64,000 nt of DNA from Nocardia niwae NBRC 108934 = DSM 45340 (lineage in GTDB: Bacteria > Actinomycetota > Actinomycetes > Mycobacteriales > Mycobacteriaceae). This document shows, in pieces, positions 33,331 to 42,315 of this stretch (position 1 is the stretch's first letter; the number at the start of each line of letters is the position of its first letter). The position numbers were made by a program, and so were the translations under genes. Location: NCBI RefSeq assembly GCF_001613465.1, contig NZ_BDCK01000041.1, forward strand, positions 80,465 to 144,464, read 5' to 3'. Below the pieces are notes generated by a model. That model worked only from the letters and a program-made list of their open reading frames with translations. It did no database searches and was not told the origin of the DNA.

Positions 33331-34923
33331 TCACGGACGGCTGAGCGCGCTCGCGTTCGCGTTGTCGCTCAGCAGCGCGGCCTCGGACTGGCCGGTGAGC
33401 ATGCCCTCGAGCACGTTCTTTCCGATGGCGGCCTCGGTGGGCAGCGGGATCGGGTAGTTGCCGTCGAAGCACGCGCAGCACAGCCGCGAACGCGGCTGTT
33501 CGGTCGCCGCGACCATGCCGTCGAGCGAGATGTAGCCGAGGGTGTCGGCGCCGATCGAGCGGCGCACGCCTTCGACCATGTCCGCGACGTCGCCTTCGGT
33601 TCCCGCGCCGTTGGCGATCAGCTCCGCACGCGAGGCGAAGTCGATGCCGTAGAAGCACGGCCACTTCACCGGCGGCGAAGCGATCCGCACGTGGATCTCC
33701 ACCGCGCCCGCCTCGCGCAGCATCCGGATCAGTGCGCGCTGGGTGTTGCCGCGCACGATCGAGTCGTCCACGACGATGAGGCGCTTGCCCCGGATGACCT
33801 CGCGCAGCGGATTGAGCTTGAGCCGGATGCCCAGCTGCCGGATGGTCTGGCTGGGCTGGATGAACGTGCGCCCGACATAGGCGTTCTTCATCAGGCCCTG
33901 GCCGTAGGGCACGCCCGACCCCTGCGCATAGCCGACGGCGGCCGGGGTGCCGGATTCGGGGACGGGGATCACCAGGTCGGCGTCGACCGGGTGCTCCTTC
34001 GCCAGGCGCCGGCCGATCTCCACGCGGGTGGCGTGCACCGACCGGCCCGCGATGGCGCTGTCCGGCCTGGCCAGGTAGACGTACTCGAAGACACAGCCCT
34101 TGGGCTCGGGGTTGGCGAAGCGCATCGAGCGCACGCCGTCGGCGTCGATCGCCAGCAGTTCGCCGGGTTCGATCTCGCGGACGAACGCGGCGCCCACGAT
34201 GTCCAGCGCGGCGGTCTCACTGGCAACGACCCAGCCACGCTCCAGCCTGCCCAGGCACAGCGGGCGCACGCCGTGCGGGTCGCGCGCGGCGTAGAGGGTG
34301 TGCTCGTCCATGAACGTCAGGCAGAACGCGCCCTTCAAGGTGGGCAGCAGTTCCATCGCGGCCTGCTCGATGCTGGAGTCGGCCGAGGCGTGCGCGAGCA
34401 GCGCGGTGACCACGTCGGAGTCGGAGGTCGCCGCCGCGGGTTGCGGGCGCCCGCCGCGGACGGAGGCGCCGAGCAGCCCGAGTTCGCGTGCGCGACCGGC
34501 CAATTCGGCAGTGTTCACCAGGTTGCCGTTGTGGCCAAGGGCAACTCCGGAACCGACCGCGGTGGTGCGGAAGATGGGCTGGGCGTTCTCCCAGGTCACC
34601 CCGCCCGTGGTGGAGTAGCGGCAGTGGCCGACCGCGATGTGACCCGGCATGGCCGCCAGCGTCTGCTCGTCGAACACCTGGCTGACCAGACCCAGGTCCT
34701 TGAAGACGAGGATCTGTGAGCCGTCCGATACCGCGATGCCCGCCGCCTCCTGCCCGCGGTGTTGCAGAGCATAGAGACCGTAGTAAGTGAGTTTCGCCAC
34801 TTCTTCGCTCGGCGCCCAGACTCCGAAGACTCCACACTCCTCGCGCGGCTCGTTCTCGTCGACGTCCGGGGCGGGACAGGAGGTGGCGGAAATGCTCTGG
34901 ACCGGCAGTTCGGCGTTGGTCAC
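33331..34923 (-). CDS. purF: amidophosphoribosyltransferase
   Basis: 530 residues. PurF makes phosphoribosylamine from PRPP and glutamine, the first committed step of purine synthesis. The propeptide DENEPREE is followed by the N-terminal nucleophile Cys30 (CGVFGVWAP); the PRPP loop is LIVVDDSIVRGNTQRA; C-terminal cysteines (RLCCACFDGNYPI) fit the 4Fe-4S, Bacillus-type enzyme. It starts at GTG 34923 with an AGGGAG site; a -10 TAGAAT lies at 34967 to 34962. Confidence 0.97.
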   Translation of the reverse strand: MTNAELPVQSISATSCPAPDVDENEPREECGVFGVWAPSEEVAKLTYYGLYALQHRGQEAAGIAVSDGSQILVFKDLGLVSQVFDEQTLAAMPGHIAVGHCRYSTTGGVTWENAQPIFRTTAVGSGVALGHNGNLVNTAELAGRARELGLLGASVRGGRPQPAAATSDSDVVTALLAHASADSSIEQAAMELLPTLKGAFCLTFMDEHTLYAARDPHGVRPLCLGRLERGWVVASETAALDIVGAAFVREIEPGELLAIDADGVRSMRFANPEPKGCVFEYVYLARPDSAIAGRSVHATRVEIGRRLAKEHPVDADLVIPVPESGTPAAVGYAQGSGVPYGQGLMKNAYVGRTFIQPSQTIRQLGIRLKLNPLREVIRGKRLIVVDDSIVRGNTQRALIRMLREAGAVEIHVRIASPPVKWPCFYGIDFASRAELIANGAGTEGDVADMVEGVRRSIGADTLGYISLDGMVAATEQPRSRLCCACFDGNYPIPLPTEAAIGKNVLEGMLTGQSEAALLSDNANASALSRP

Positions 34924-35071
34924 CGTTTGCTCCCTGTTCGGGCGGGCTGGGGGCAGATTTCATTCTACGGGTGGACAGCCCTGCCTTCGCACCGCCGCCG
35001 CATCCGGGCAGCAATCCGGGGTCGGCGAAAGCGGGACCGACGCGGACCGGACAGCTGTTACGGTGCGCACC

Positions 35072-36409
35072 GTGACGACTACGGACGACGCGAGCACGAC
35101 GGAGTCGGGTGCGGCCGCCGGGCGCAGGCCATGGCCTCGGATGGTGCTCTTTCCCCTCGCCGTGCTGAGCCTGCTCACCGCCCTGCTGGGCATCATGTAC
35201 CTCGATTACGTCGTCGATCCGGAGAAGAATCTGCACGACTTCCCGATCGCCCTGGTCAATCAGGATGTGGGTGACACACTCGGCAGCGGAGACAGCGCGC
35301 AGAAGGTGAATTTCGGCGACCAGATCACCCGCGCACTGGCCGACGGGGTGCCCTCGGACAAGGTCGACCTGCGCGTGATCAGCATCAACGAGTCCGAGCG
35401 GCAGATGCAGTCCGGGCAGGTCTACGGCGCGATCGTCATCCCGAGCGATTTCAGCAAGCGGCTCGGCAATCTGGGTGTGGGCAGTGTCATACCGGGCGAC
35501 ATCCCGCGGCCGATCATCACCGTGCAAACGAACCCGCGCACCGGCGCGTTCGGCACCCAGATCGTGCTTCGGGTCGGGAACGAAGCGCTCACCGAGGTGA
35601 ACAAGCAGGTCGGCAAGCAGTTGCTCGACCAGGTCACCGCGCAGCTCGCGCCGCGGCCCGGCGGTCCGCCCGCGCCGGAGCTGACCGGCGCCACCAAGGT
35701 GGCGCTGGCCTCGCCGATCGAGGTGGTCACGCAGCAGTACCACCCGCTGCCGCACGGCAGCGGCCAAGGGCTGACGGCGTTCTTCTACGCCTTGTTGCTG
35801 CTGCTGGCCGGTGTGGTCGGCGCGATGGTGATCCACACCATGATCGACGCGCAGCTCGGCTTCGTGCCCACCGAGTACGGCCCGTGGTACGTGCACTACC
35901 CGCCGACGCCGATCTCGCGGTTCAAGACGCTGCTGATCAAGTGGGGCGTGTTCGTGCTGGCTGCGAACATCGTCGCCGTGGTGTTCCTGGTCGTCGGCGA
36001 GTTGCTGGACATGCCGATCGGCAATCCGCTCGCCCTGTACCTCTACAGCGCGCTCGCCATGACCGCCGTCGGCGTGACCGGGCTGTCCATGCTGGCGGCG
36101 ATCGGCTCGGCGGGCCTGCTGGTGAATCTGATCCTGTTCGTCATCCTGGGTTTGCCGTCCTCCGGCGGCACGGTGCCGATCGAGGCGACGCCGCGATATT
36201 TCGGCTGGCTCGCCTCCTTCGAGCCCATGCACCAGGTGTTCCTCGGGGTGCGATCGATCCTGTACTTCGACGCGAATTTCGAGGCCGGACTCACCCGCGG
36301 TGTGTGGATGGCGGTCCTCGGCCTGACGATCGGGCTGGCCTTCGGCGCGGCGGTGACCCGCTTCTACGACCGCAAGGGGCTGGAACGCCGCAACATCGTC
36401 CGGGCGTGA
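35072..36409 (+). CDS. ABC-2/YhgE-Pip-like membrane protein (DUF3533 type)
   Basis: 445 residues from GTG 35072, which follows a -10 TACGGT (35060-35065) by 7 nt and is thus probably leaderless. One membrane helix (about 24-46), an extracytoplasmic domain of about 180 residues (begins with IALVNQDVG), then about five helices (230-430). This plan, shared with YhgE/Pip and DUF3533 proteins, is that of a permease-like subunit without its own ATPase; no ATPase gene is adjacent. The role is unknown; relatives are linked to phage adsorption or export. It is divergent from purF. Confidence 0.8.
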   Translation: MTTTDDASTTESGAAAGRRPWPRMVLFPLAVLSLLTALLGIMYLDYVVDPEKNLHDFPIALVNQDVGDTLGSGDSAQKVNFGDQITRALADGVPSDKVDLRVISINESERQMQSGQVYGAIVIPSDFSKRLGNLGVGSVIPGDIPRPIITVQTNPRTGAFGTQIVLRVGNEALTEVNKQVGKQLLDQVTAQLAPRPGGPPAPELTGATKVALASPIEVVTQQYHPLPHGSGQGLTAFFYALLLLLAGVVGAMVIHTMIDAQLGFVPTEYGPWYVHYPPTPISRFKTLLIKWGVFVLAANIVAVVFLVVGELLDMPIGNPLALYLYSALAMTAVGVTGLSMLAAIGSAGLLVNLILFVILGLPSSGGTVPIEATPRYFGWLASFEPMHQVFLGVRSILYFDANFEAGLTRGVWMAVLGLTIGLAFGAAVTRFYDRKGLERRNIVRA

Positions 36410-36434
36410 CCCCCGCCCGAGTACGCGCGCGGTA

Positions 36435-36824
36435 TCAGGCGGCGACCCGGACGATCGGGAGCCAGTGGGCGATCTCGGCCGCGCGGGTGCCCGAGGCGCT
36501 GACCGCGCCGGAGTCGAGGGCGTCGTCGAACTCGAGCAGGCCGGTGGCCAAGAGCAGCCACGTGCGCGGGTCGGTCTCGACGACGTTCGGCGGGGTGCCT
36601 CTGGTGTGCCGCGGACCTTCGACGCACTGCACCGCGACGAACGGCGGCACCCGCAGTTCCACCGAGTGCCCGGGCGCGGAGACCGCCAGCGAGCGCGCCG
36701 TGGTCCGCACCGCTGCGCCGAGTTCCGCACGTGCGGGCGGATCGGCCGCCGGGTCGCGTAGCCACTCGCTCACCGCCGCCACCGCTGCCCGCGCCTGCGC
36801 GGGGTCGACCGTCCCTCGTGCCAC
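36435..36824 (-). CDS. sterol-carrier-like family protein
   Basis: 129 residues, GTG start with a -10 TAGGGT (36837 to 36832) 7 nt upstream, so leaderless. It matches the small conserved actinobacterial proteins annotated as sterol carrier family, found near purF in mycobacteria too. Helical N-terminal third, then VELRVPPFVAVQCVEG and a PPNVVETDPRTWLLLATG stretch characteristic of SCP2-like folds. The ligand is unknown. Confidence 0.8.
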   Translation of the reverse strand: MARGTVDPAQARAAVAAVSEWLRDPAADPPARAELGAAVRTTARSLAVSAPGHSVELRVPPFVAVQCVEGPRHTRGTPPNVVETDPRTWLLLATGLLEFDDALDSGAVSASGTRAAEIAHWLPIVRVAA

Positions 36825-36834
36825 CTTCCCGACC

Positions 36835-37575
36835 CTACTTCCCCGGTCCGCCGGCCCCGCGCGGTTGCCCGTATCTTCCGGCCGGGGTCACGAATTCATC
36901 CACAGTCGTCCCGAGGCCCCGCGCCATCCGGAATGCGCGCGAGGACGCCTCGCGGCTGCGGGCCAGCCGCGGAGCGATTGCCCCGCCCGCGTTCATGACG
37001 AGGTGTAGCAGCGCCGGGGCGACGGTGCCCCCGGTGCGGCGGCGCAGCAGCCCGAAGACGAGGCCGCCCGCCGTGGTCACGGCCACGGTGGCGGGAACAC
37101 TGTCACCCACGGTCCGCGCGGGCGCGATGTGCCAGAGTCCGAAGACCGCCGCGCCGAACAACGCGCCTGCTCGCGGTCCGAAGACGTGGTCGAGCAACGG
37201 ATCCAGCGTGCCGCGAAAAACGAGTTCCTCGCTGTAGACGGTCCCCAGCGGGATGTGCACCGCCGCCCACTCCGTGGTCGACACATCGGGCCCGCGGTCG
37301 GCGAGTTCGGCCAACCGCCACCGCAGCGACGGAACAGCAAGGGCCACTGCGTATCCGGCCGTGACCGCCGAGGCGGCGAGCAGCCCGCAGCGAACGCCAC
37401 GCACCGACCAACGGCCCGGGTCGGCGCGCAACGCGAGCGCGTAGGTGGTGGCGAAACCGGCATTGACGGCGGTTCTTCCGCGTATGCCGAGACCGAGGCG
37501 GGGCAGGATCGCGTTGCTCCAGGCGAGCGGAACAGACACGGCGACAACAGATCTCCCGGCCGAGCCAGAACTCAC
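36835..37575 (-). CDS. CPBP family intramembrane metalloprotease
   Basis: 246 residues with about six hydrophobic segments. The Abi/CPBP motifs are present: EELVFRG (EExxxR, glutamates near 116-117), FGLWH and HLVMNAGG. These glutamyl membrane endopeptidases process membrane or prenylated substrates; targets are unknown here. It starts at GTG 37575, overlapping the stop of the upstream hydrolase gene (GTGA), so the two are coupled. Confidence 0.85.
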   Translation of the reverse strand: MSSGSAGRSVVAVSVPLAWSNAILPRLGLGIRGRTAVNAGFATTYALALRADPGRWSVRGVRCGLLAASAVTAGYAVALAVPSLRWRLAELADRGPDVSTTEWAAVHIPLGTVYSEELVFRGTLDPLLDHVFGPRAGALFGAAVFGLWHIAPARTVGDSVPATVAVTTAGGLVFGLLRRRTGGTVAPALLHLVMNAGGAIAPRLARSREASSRAFRMARGLGTTVDEFVTPAGRYGQPRGAGGPGK

Positions 37576-39305
37576 TTGGTCTCCCGCTCGTAGTCTTCGG
37601 CGGCCTCGACCACGGCCCGGATCCGTTCCGAGCGTTCGGCGGTCCAGTCCGGCGGCGCGGCGATCGCCGCCCAGCCGTCCAGCACCAGGCTGCCGTAGCG
37701 GTGGCCGTGCCCGTCGGTGACGCCTTGCGCGTTAGTGAGATCCGCGGCCACCTGCCAGAACGTGACGAACGGCCACCAGCGCATCTGGGAGGAGACGTCC
37801 GAGCCGCGCGGCTCCGACAGCCAATCCGGTCGCGAGAAGATCAGGTCCGGCGACCACCAGACGATCGGGTCGGACGCGTGCTGCAGATACGCGATGCGCG
37901 GGGGCCGCCACTCCGACGAAGGCCGCGCCAGATCGGCGCTGTCGGTGGCGAACCGGACCACCAGCCCGTCCGCGTACAGCGGCTCGACCTCCCGGGAGCC
38001 CGGATCGCGGCGGGCGACGAACTGCTGCCACAGCCGGTTGGAGTTGGGCGGGCCGACCCACAGCGCGCCGTCGACCTTGGCTCGCAGGTCGGCCAGGCCG
38101 TCGAACGCCGCCTCGGATCCCTGCGAACCCAGGCTCTCCCCGTACACCAGCAGTTTGGGCCGTACCTCCGGCGGCCGCGCGGTCCAGTGCTCGTACACCG
38201 CGTCGAACACGTCCCGGCCCGCCGCGGCGGCCTTATTGCGGTCGGCCAGGAACGACAGCACGCTCGGCAGGTACGAGTACTGCGTGGCGACGATCGCCGT
38301 GTCGCCGTCGTACATGTACTCGATCGCCCCCGCGGCCAGGGAGTTCACCCATCCAGTGCCGGTGGTGGTGACCACCACGAGCGCCTTGCGGTCGAACGCT
38401 CCGGTGCGCTCCAGCTCCGCCACCGCCAACTCGGCCGGTACCTGATCGCCTTCGACCGATTCCAGGCCGACGTAGGCGCGGATAGGTTCCTTGGCCGGAC
38501 GGCCGGTCACCGACGCGATGCGGCTCGCCGTGGGGCCGTGCGAGACGAACCAGCGCCCCTCGAACCCCAAGGTCTCCCATTTCGCCAGCGAGGCCGGACT
38601 GCCGGAGCGCTCGGGCTGCTGCGGCTGGACGGCGTTCACCGAGGTGTGGTCGTTGCGCACGCTGAAGGCCGAGTTCGCCACCGCGAAGAACGCCTGGGTG
38701 GCGACACCGTTGAAGATGGTCACCGCCAGCACCACCAGCACCAGGAACCCGGCCGCGGGCGCGAGTTCCCGCGGCACTCGTACCCACCGATTGAGCACGC
38801 GTGCGAGGAACAGGATGATCTCGCGCAGCGTGCGGTAGACCGCGACCGCCGCCGCACCGACCGCCAGGCTGAGCAGACCGGTGCGCAGATAGGCGGGGGT
38901 GGTCGTGCCTTCCATGCCCATCAACGCCGTGATCTCGCGCTGCCACCGCGCCGACTGCACCAGCATCAGCGCGGCACTCAGCGCGGCGGTGAGCAGCACG
39001 GCGGACTTGACCGCGTAACGCGCCCACGTGGGCGGCGGCGAAATCTTCAATCGCGGCCGCACCCACAACCGGAACAGCCATTCCAGCAAACAGCCCGCGC
39101 CGTAGCCGATGGCGGCATTGATCCCGCTGATCAACCCTTGGAACAGCCAGTCGCGCGGCAGCAGCGACGGCGTCACCGACAAGGCGAAGAACACCGTCGC
39201 CACCACCAAGCCGACGTAATTCAGATCGATGACGTCCTCGGCGCGCCGGGTCATCGCGACCGCGCGCGTGCGCAGCTTTCGCATGGTCCCGGCGGTCTCC
39301 AGCAT
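37572..39305 (-). CDS. membrane alpha/beta hydrolase (PF10081/PF15420 type)
   Basis: 577 residues from ATG 39305 (MLETAGTMRKL). About five N-terminal membrane helices (30-230) form the Abhydrolase_9_N region; the C-terminal half is an alpha/beta-hydrolase domain with nucleophile elbow GESLGSQG. The family is widespread in actinobacteria and its substrate is unknown, probably a lipid or cell-envelope ester. An upstream in-frame start would add 23 polar residues and is less likely. It is coupled to the CPBP protease gene. Confidence 0.85.
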   Translation of the reverse strand: MLETAGTMRKLRTRAVAMTRRAEDVIDLNYVGLVVATVFFALSVTPSLLPRDWLFQGLISGINAAIGYGAGCLLEWLFRLWVRPRLKISPPPTWARYAVKSAVLLTAALSAALMLVQSARWQREITALMGMEGTTTPAYLRTGLLSLAVGAAAVAVYRTLREIILFLARVLNRWVRVPRELAPAAGFLVLVVLAVTIFNGVATQAFFAVANSAFSVRNDHTSVNAVQPQQPERSGSPASLAKWETLGFEGRWFVSHGPTASRIASVTGRPAKEPIRAYVGLESVEGDQVPAELAVAELERTGAFDRKALVVVTTTGTGWVNSLAAGAIEYMYDGDTAIVATQYSYLPSVLSFLADRNKAAAAGRDVFDAVYEHWTARPPEVRPKLLVYGESLGSQGSEAAFDGLADLRAKVDGALWVGPPNSNRLWQQFVARRDPGSREVEPLYADGLVVRFATDSADLARPSSEWRPPRIAYLQHASDPIVWWSPDLIFSRPDWLSEPRGSDVSSQMRWWPFVTFWQVAADLTNAQGVTDGHGHRYGSLVLDGWAAIAAPPDWTAERSERIRAVVEAAEDYERETK

Positions 39306-39497
39306 TCGATCAGTATGGCGGTCGCCACCGACGGCCCGGCGCGTCGCCCGCCGCGACGCGATCGCACCGGACACCGATCACACCGTCCGCGGCCGAGAGT
39401 CCCGTAGACGAACGCTTTTTCGCGAATGGCAACTACCCACGACGCTCGAGTAGTTGTACGCGGGTGCCGAGGCCGCGCCGTCCGGAAACTTTTGTCC

Positions 39498-39788
39498 ATG
39501 AGCACAACGACCGCACGGCAGAAGGCCACCGCCGCTTACGTCGCCCAGGCCGCGATCGCGTTCGGCATCAGCTTCGTCGGAATCGGCATCGGGATCTGCG
39601 CGCTGCCGTTGGACGTGTGGCAGCGCGGATTCCTCGGGATGTCCATGCTCTTCCTGGTCACCAGCACCTTTACGCTCGCGAAGGTGATCCGCGACCAGCA
39701 CGAGGCGGCGACCATACACGGTCGCATCGATCAGGCGCGGATGGAGAAGCTGCTCGCCGAGCACGATCCGTTCAATTCCGTCGCCTGA
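39498..39788 (+). CDS. YiaA/YiaB-type two-helix membrane protein
   Basis: 96 residues from ATG 39498 (MSTTTARQKATAAYVAQ). Two membrane helices (about 15-37 and 45-65) separated by a short loop, LPLDVWQRGF, and a charged C-terminal helix (KVIRDQHEAA). The pattern matches the YiaAB domain. The function is unknown. It is divergent from the hydrolase gene and converges with purL on a shared terminator. Confidence 0.85.
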   Translation: MSTTTARQKATAAYVAQAAIAFGISFVGIGIGICALPLDVWQRGFLGMSMLFLVTSTFTLAKVIRDQHEAATIHGRIDQARMEKLLAEHDPFNSVA

Positions 39789-39795
39789 ACACGCG

Positions 39796-39840
39796 CACCT
39801 GGGCGGGCCCGGCAACGAGGGGTCCAGGCCCGCCCAGGTG
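39796..39840. terminator. bidirectional terminator between YiaAB gene and purL
   Basis: CACCTGGGCGGGCC (39796-39809) pairs with GGCCCGCCCAGGTG (39827-39840), a perfect 14-bp stem with a 17-nt loop, between two convergent genes. Confidence 0.8.
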
Positions 39841-39850
39841 GGCGTTGTCG

Positions 39851-42145
39851 TCAGACGACGCCCGCGCCGAACAGCTTGGGCAGCGTGCCTTCGTGCGCGG
39901 CGCGCAACTCGTCCATGGTGATCGAGAACTGGCCCTGCACCTCGACCGAATCCGAACCCTGGTCGACCACGCCGATGCGCACCCACGGCAGTTCGCGCGC
40001 GGTGCACATGCGGGTGAACCTGGTCTCCTCCGAGCGGGGAACGGCGACCAGCACGCGGCCCGCCGACTCGGAGAACAGCGTGACGAACGGGTCCGCGCCC
40101 TCGGGCAGCAGGATGCGGCAGCCGGTCTCCCCGGCGAGCGCGGCTTCGACGACGGCCTGGGCGAGACCGCCCTCCGAGAGGTCGTGCGCGGCGCTGATCA
40201 TGCCGTCGCGCGAACCGGCGGTGAGCACCTCGGCGAGCAACTGCTCGCGGGCGAAATCGACCTTCGGCGGGACGCCGCCGAGATGGTCGTGCGCCACCTG
40301 GGACCAGATGGACCCGCCGAACTCGTCGCGTGTCTCACCGAGCAGGATCAACGTCTCGCCCGGTTCCAGGCCCACGCCGGTCGGAATGCGGCGGTGCACG
40401 TCATCGATCACGCCCAGCACGCCGACCACCGGGGTCGGCAGGATCGCGGTCTGGCCGGTCTGGTTGTAGAAGCTGACATTGCCGCCGGTGACCGGGATAC
40501 CGAGCGCCACGCACCCGTCCGCCAGCCCGCGCACCGCCTGCTGGAACTGCCACATCACCCCGGGATCTTCCGGCGAGCCGAAGTTCAGGCAGTTGGTGAC
40601 CGCCTTCGGCGTCGCGCCGGTGGTGGCCACGTTGCGATAGGCCTCGGCCAGCGCCAGCTGCGCACCGGCGTAGGGGTCCAGCTTCGTGTAGCGGCCGGAC
40701 GCGTCGGTGGACAGCGCGATGCCGCGGCCGGTCTGCTCGTCGATCCGGATGACACCCGCGTCGGCCTGGTCGGCGAGCACGGTGTTGCCGCGCACGTAGC
40801 GGTCGTACTGCTCGGTGATCCACTTGCGGCTGCACAGCTGCGGGCTGGAGATCATCCGCAGCAGCGTGGCGCGCAGTTCGTCGGCGTTGCGCGGCCGGGT
40901 CAGCCGGTCCGGGGTGTCGGCGACCAGCGCGTCCTGCTCCTCGGGGCGGGCGACCGGACGCTCGTAGACCGGGCCCTCGTGCGCGACGGTGCGCGGCGGC
41001 ACGTCGACCACGGTCTCGCCGTGCCAGGTCACCACCAGCCGGTCACCGTCGGTGACCTCGCCGATCACCGTGGCCAGCACGTCCCACTTGCGGCACACGG
41101 CCATGAACGCGTCCACGTTCTCGGGCGTGACGACCGCGCACATGCGCTCCTGCGATTCGCTGGAGAGCACCTCGGCCGGGGTCATACCGGCCGCGCGCAG
41201 CGGCACCTTGTCCAGTTCGATGTGCATGCCGCCGTCCCCGGCCGCCGCGAGCTCGGAAGTGGCGCAGGACAATCCGGCGCCGCCGAGGTCCTGGATGCCG
41301 ACCACCAGCTTCGCCGCGTACAGCTCGAGACAGCACTCGATGAGCACCTTCTCGGTGAAGGGGTCGCCGACCTGCACAGAGGGCAGCTTCTTGCGGCCGG
41401 AGCCGGACTCGTCACCGGAGAAGGTGTCCGAGGCCAGCACCGAGACGCCGCCGATGCCGTCGAGGCCGGTGCGCGCGCCGAACAGCACGATCTTGTTGCC
41501 GGTGCCGGACGCGAAGGCCAGGTGCAGGTCCTCGACCCGCATCACGCCCGCGCACAGCGCGTTCACCAGCGGGTTGCCTTGGTAGGAGGCATCGAACACG
41601 GTCTCGCCGCCGACATTCGGCAGGCCGAGCGAGTTGCCGTACCCGCCGACGCCGCGCACGACGCCGTCCACCACCCGGCGGGTGTCGGCCGCGTCGGCCG
41701 CGCCGAAGCGCAGCTGGTCCATCACCGCGATCGGGCGCGCGCCCATCGCCATGATGTCGCGCACGATGCCGCCGACGCCGGTGGCCGCGCCCTGGTACGG
41801 CTCGACATAGGAGGGATGGTTGTGGCTTTCCACCTTGAAGGTGACCGCCCAGCCGTCGCCCACGTCGACGACGCCCGCGTTCTCCCCGATGCCCGCGAGC
41901 ATGGACGCACGCATCTCGTCGGTGGTGGTCTGGCCGAAGTAGCGCAGGTGCACCTTGGAGGACTTGTAGGAGCAGTGTTCGCTCCACATCACGGAGTACA
42001 TCGCCAGCTCGGCGTCCGTCGGCCTGCGACCGAGGATCTCCTTGATGCGGGCGTACTCGTCGTCTTTGAGGCCGAGTTCTTTGTAGGGTTGCGCCACGTC
42101 GGGGTTTGCTGCGGCTGCGCTGACGGTGTCGACCTGCGGAGTCAC
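39851..42145 (-). CDS. purL: phosphoribosylformylglycinamidine synthase subunit PurL
   Basis: 764 residues, the small PurL type that works with separate PurQ (glutaminase) and PurS. The complex turns FGAR into FGAM using ATP and glutamine. Conserved stretches: MYSVMWSEHCSYKSSK (39-54 region), KVESHNHPSYVEPYQGAATG, GIQDLGGAGLS and AHDLSEGGLAQ. Start GTG 42145 with AAGGA upstream. A probable promoter (TAGACT, 42272 to 42267) implies a leader of about 115 nt containing a CCGGC-TCC-GCCGG hairpin. Confidence 0.96.
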   Translation of the reverse strand: MTPQVDTVSAAAANPDVAQPYKELGLKDDEYARIKEILGRRPTDAELAMYSVMWSEHCSYKSSKVHLRYFGQTTTDEMRASMLAGIGENAGVVDVGDGWAVTFKVESHNHPSYVEPYQGAATGVGGIVRDIMAMGARPIAVMDQLRFGAADAADTRRVVDGVVRGVGGYGNSLGLPNVGGETVFDASYQGNPLVNALCAGVMRVEDLHLAFASGTGNKIVLFGARTGLDGIGGVSVLASDTFSGDESGSGRKKLPSVQVGDPFTEKVLIECCLELYAAKLVVGIQDLGGAGLSCATSELAAAGDGGMHIELDKVPLRAAGMTPAEVLSSESQERMCAVVTPENVDAFMAVCRKWDVLATVIGEVTDGDRLVVTWHGETVVDVPPRTVAHEGPVYERPVARPEEQDALVADTPDRLTRPRNADELRATLLRMISSPQLCSRKWITEQYDRYVRGNTVLADQADAGVIRIDEQTGRGIALSTDASGRYTKLDPYAGAQLALAEAYRNVATTGATPKAVTNCLNFGSPEDPGVMWQFQQAVRGLADGCVALGIPVTGGNVSFYNQTGQTAILPTPVVGVLGVIDDVHRRIPTGVGLEPGETLILLGETRDEFGGSIWSQVAHDHLGGVPPKVDFAREQLLAEVLTAGSRDGMISAAHDLSEGGLAQAVVEAALAGETGCRILLPEGADPFVTLFSESAGRVLVAVPRSEETRFTRMCTARELPWVRIGVVDQGSDSVEVQGQFSITMDELRAAHEGTLPKLFGAGVV

Positions 42146-42278
42146 GGAGTACCAGGGTCCTTTCGGCCGGGCATGGGGGTCGGCAAGCCGGCGGAGCCGG
42201 CGGGGTGGGCGAGCTCAGCGAAGCGACTAGCTTTGTCACTGGGCGGCGGCGAGATGCCTAGGTGTAAGTCTAGAGGCA

Positions 42279-42299
42279 GTGGGTACGGGCCATACCCAC
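42279..42299. promoter_or_regulatory. inverted repeat between purL and the GT87 gene
   Basis: GTGGGTA (42279-42285) and TACCCAC (42293-42299) flank a 7-nt spacer. It lies at the -35 position of the GT87 promoter (-10 TACTCT, 42304-42309) and just upstream of the purL promoter, so a bound protein could affect both divergent genes. Confidence 0.4.
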
Positions 42300-42315
42300 C
42301 GGCTACTCTGAGCCC

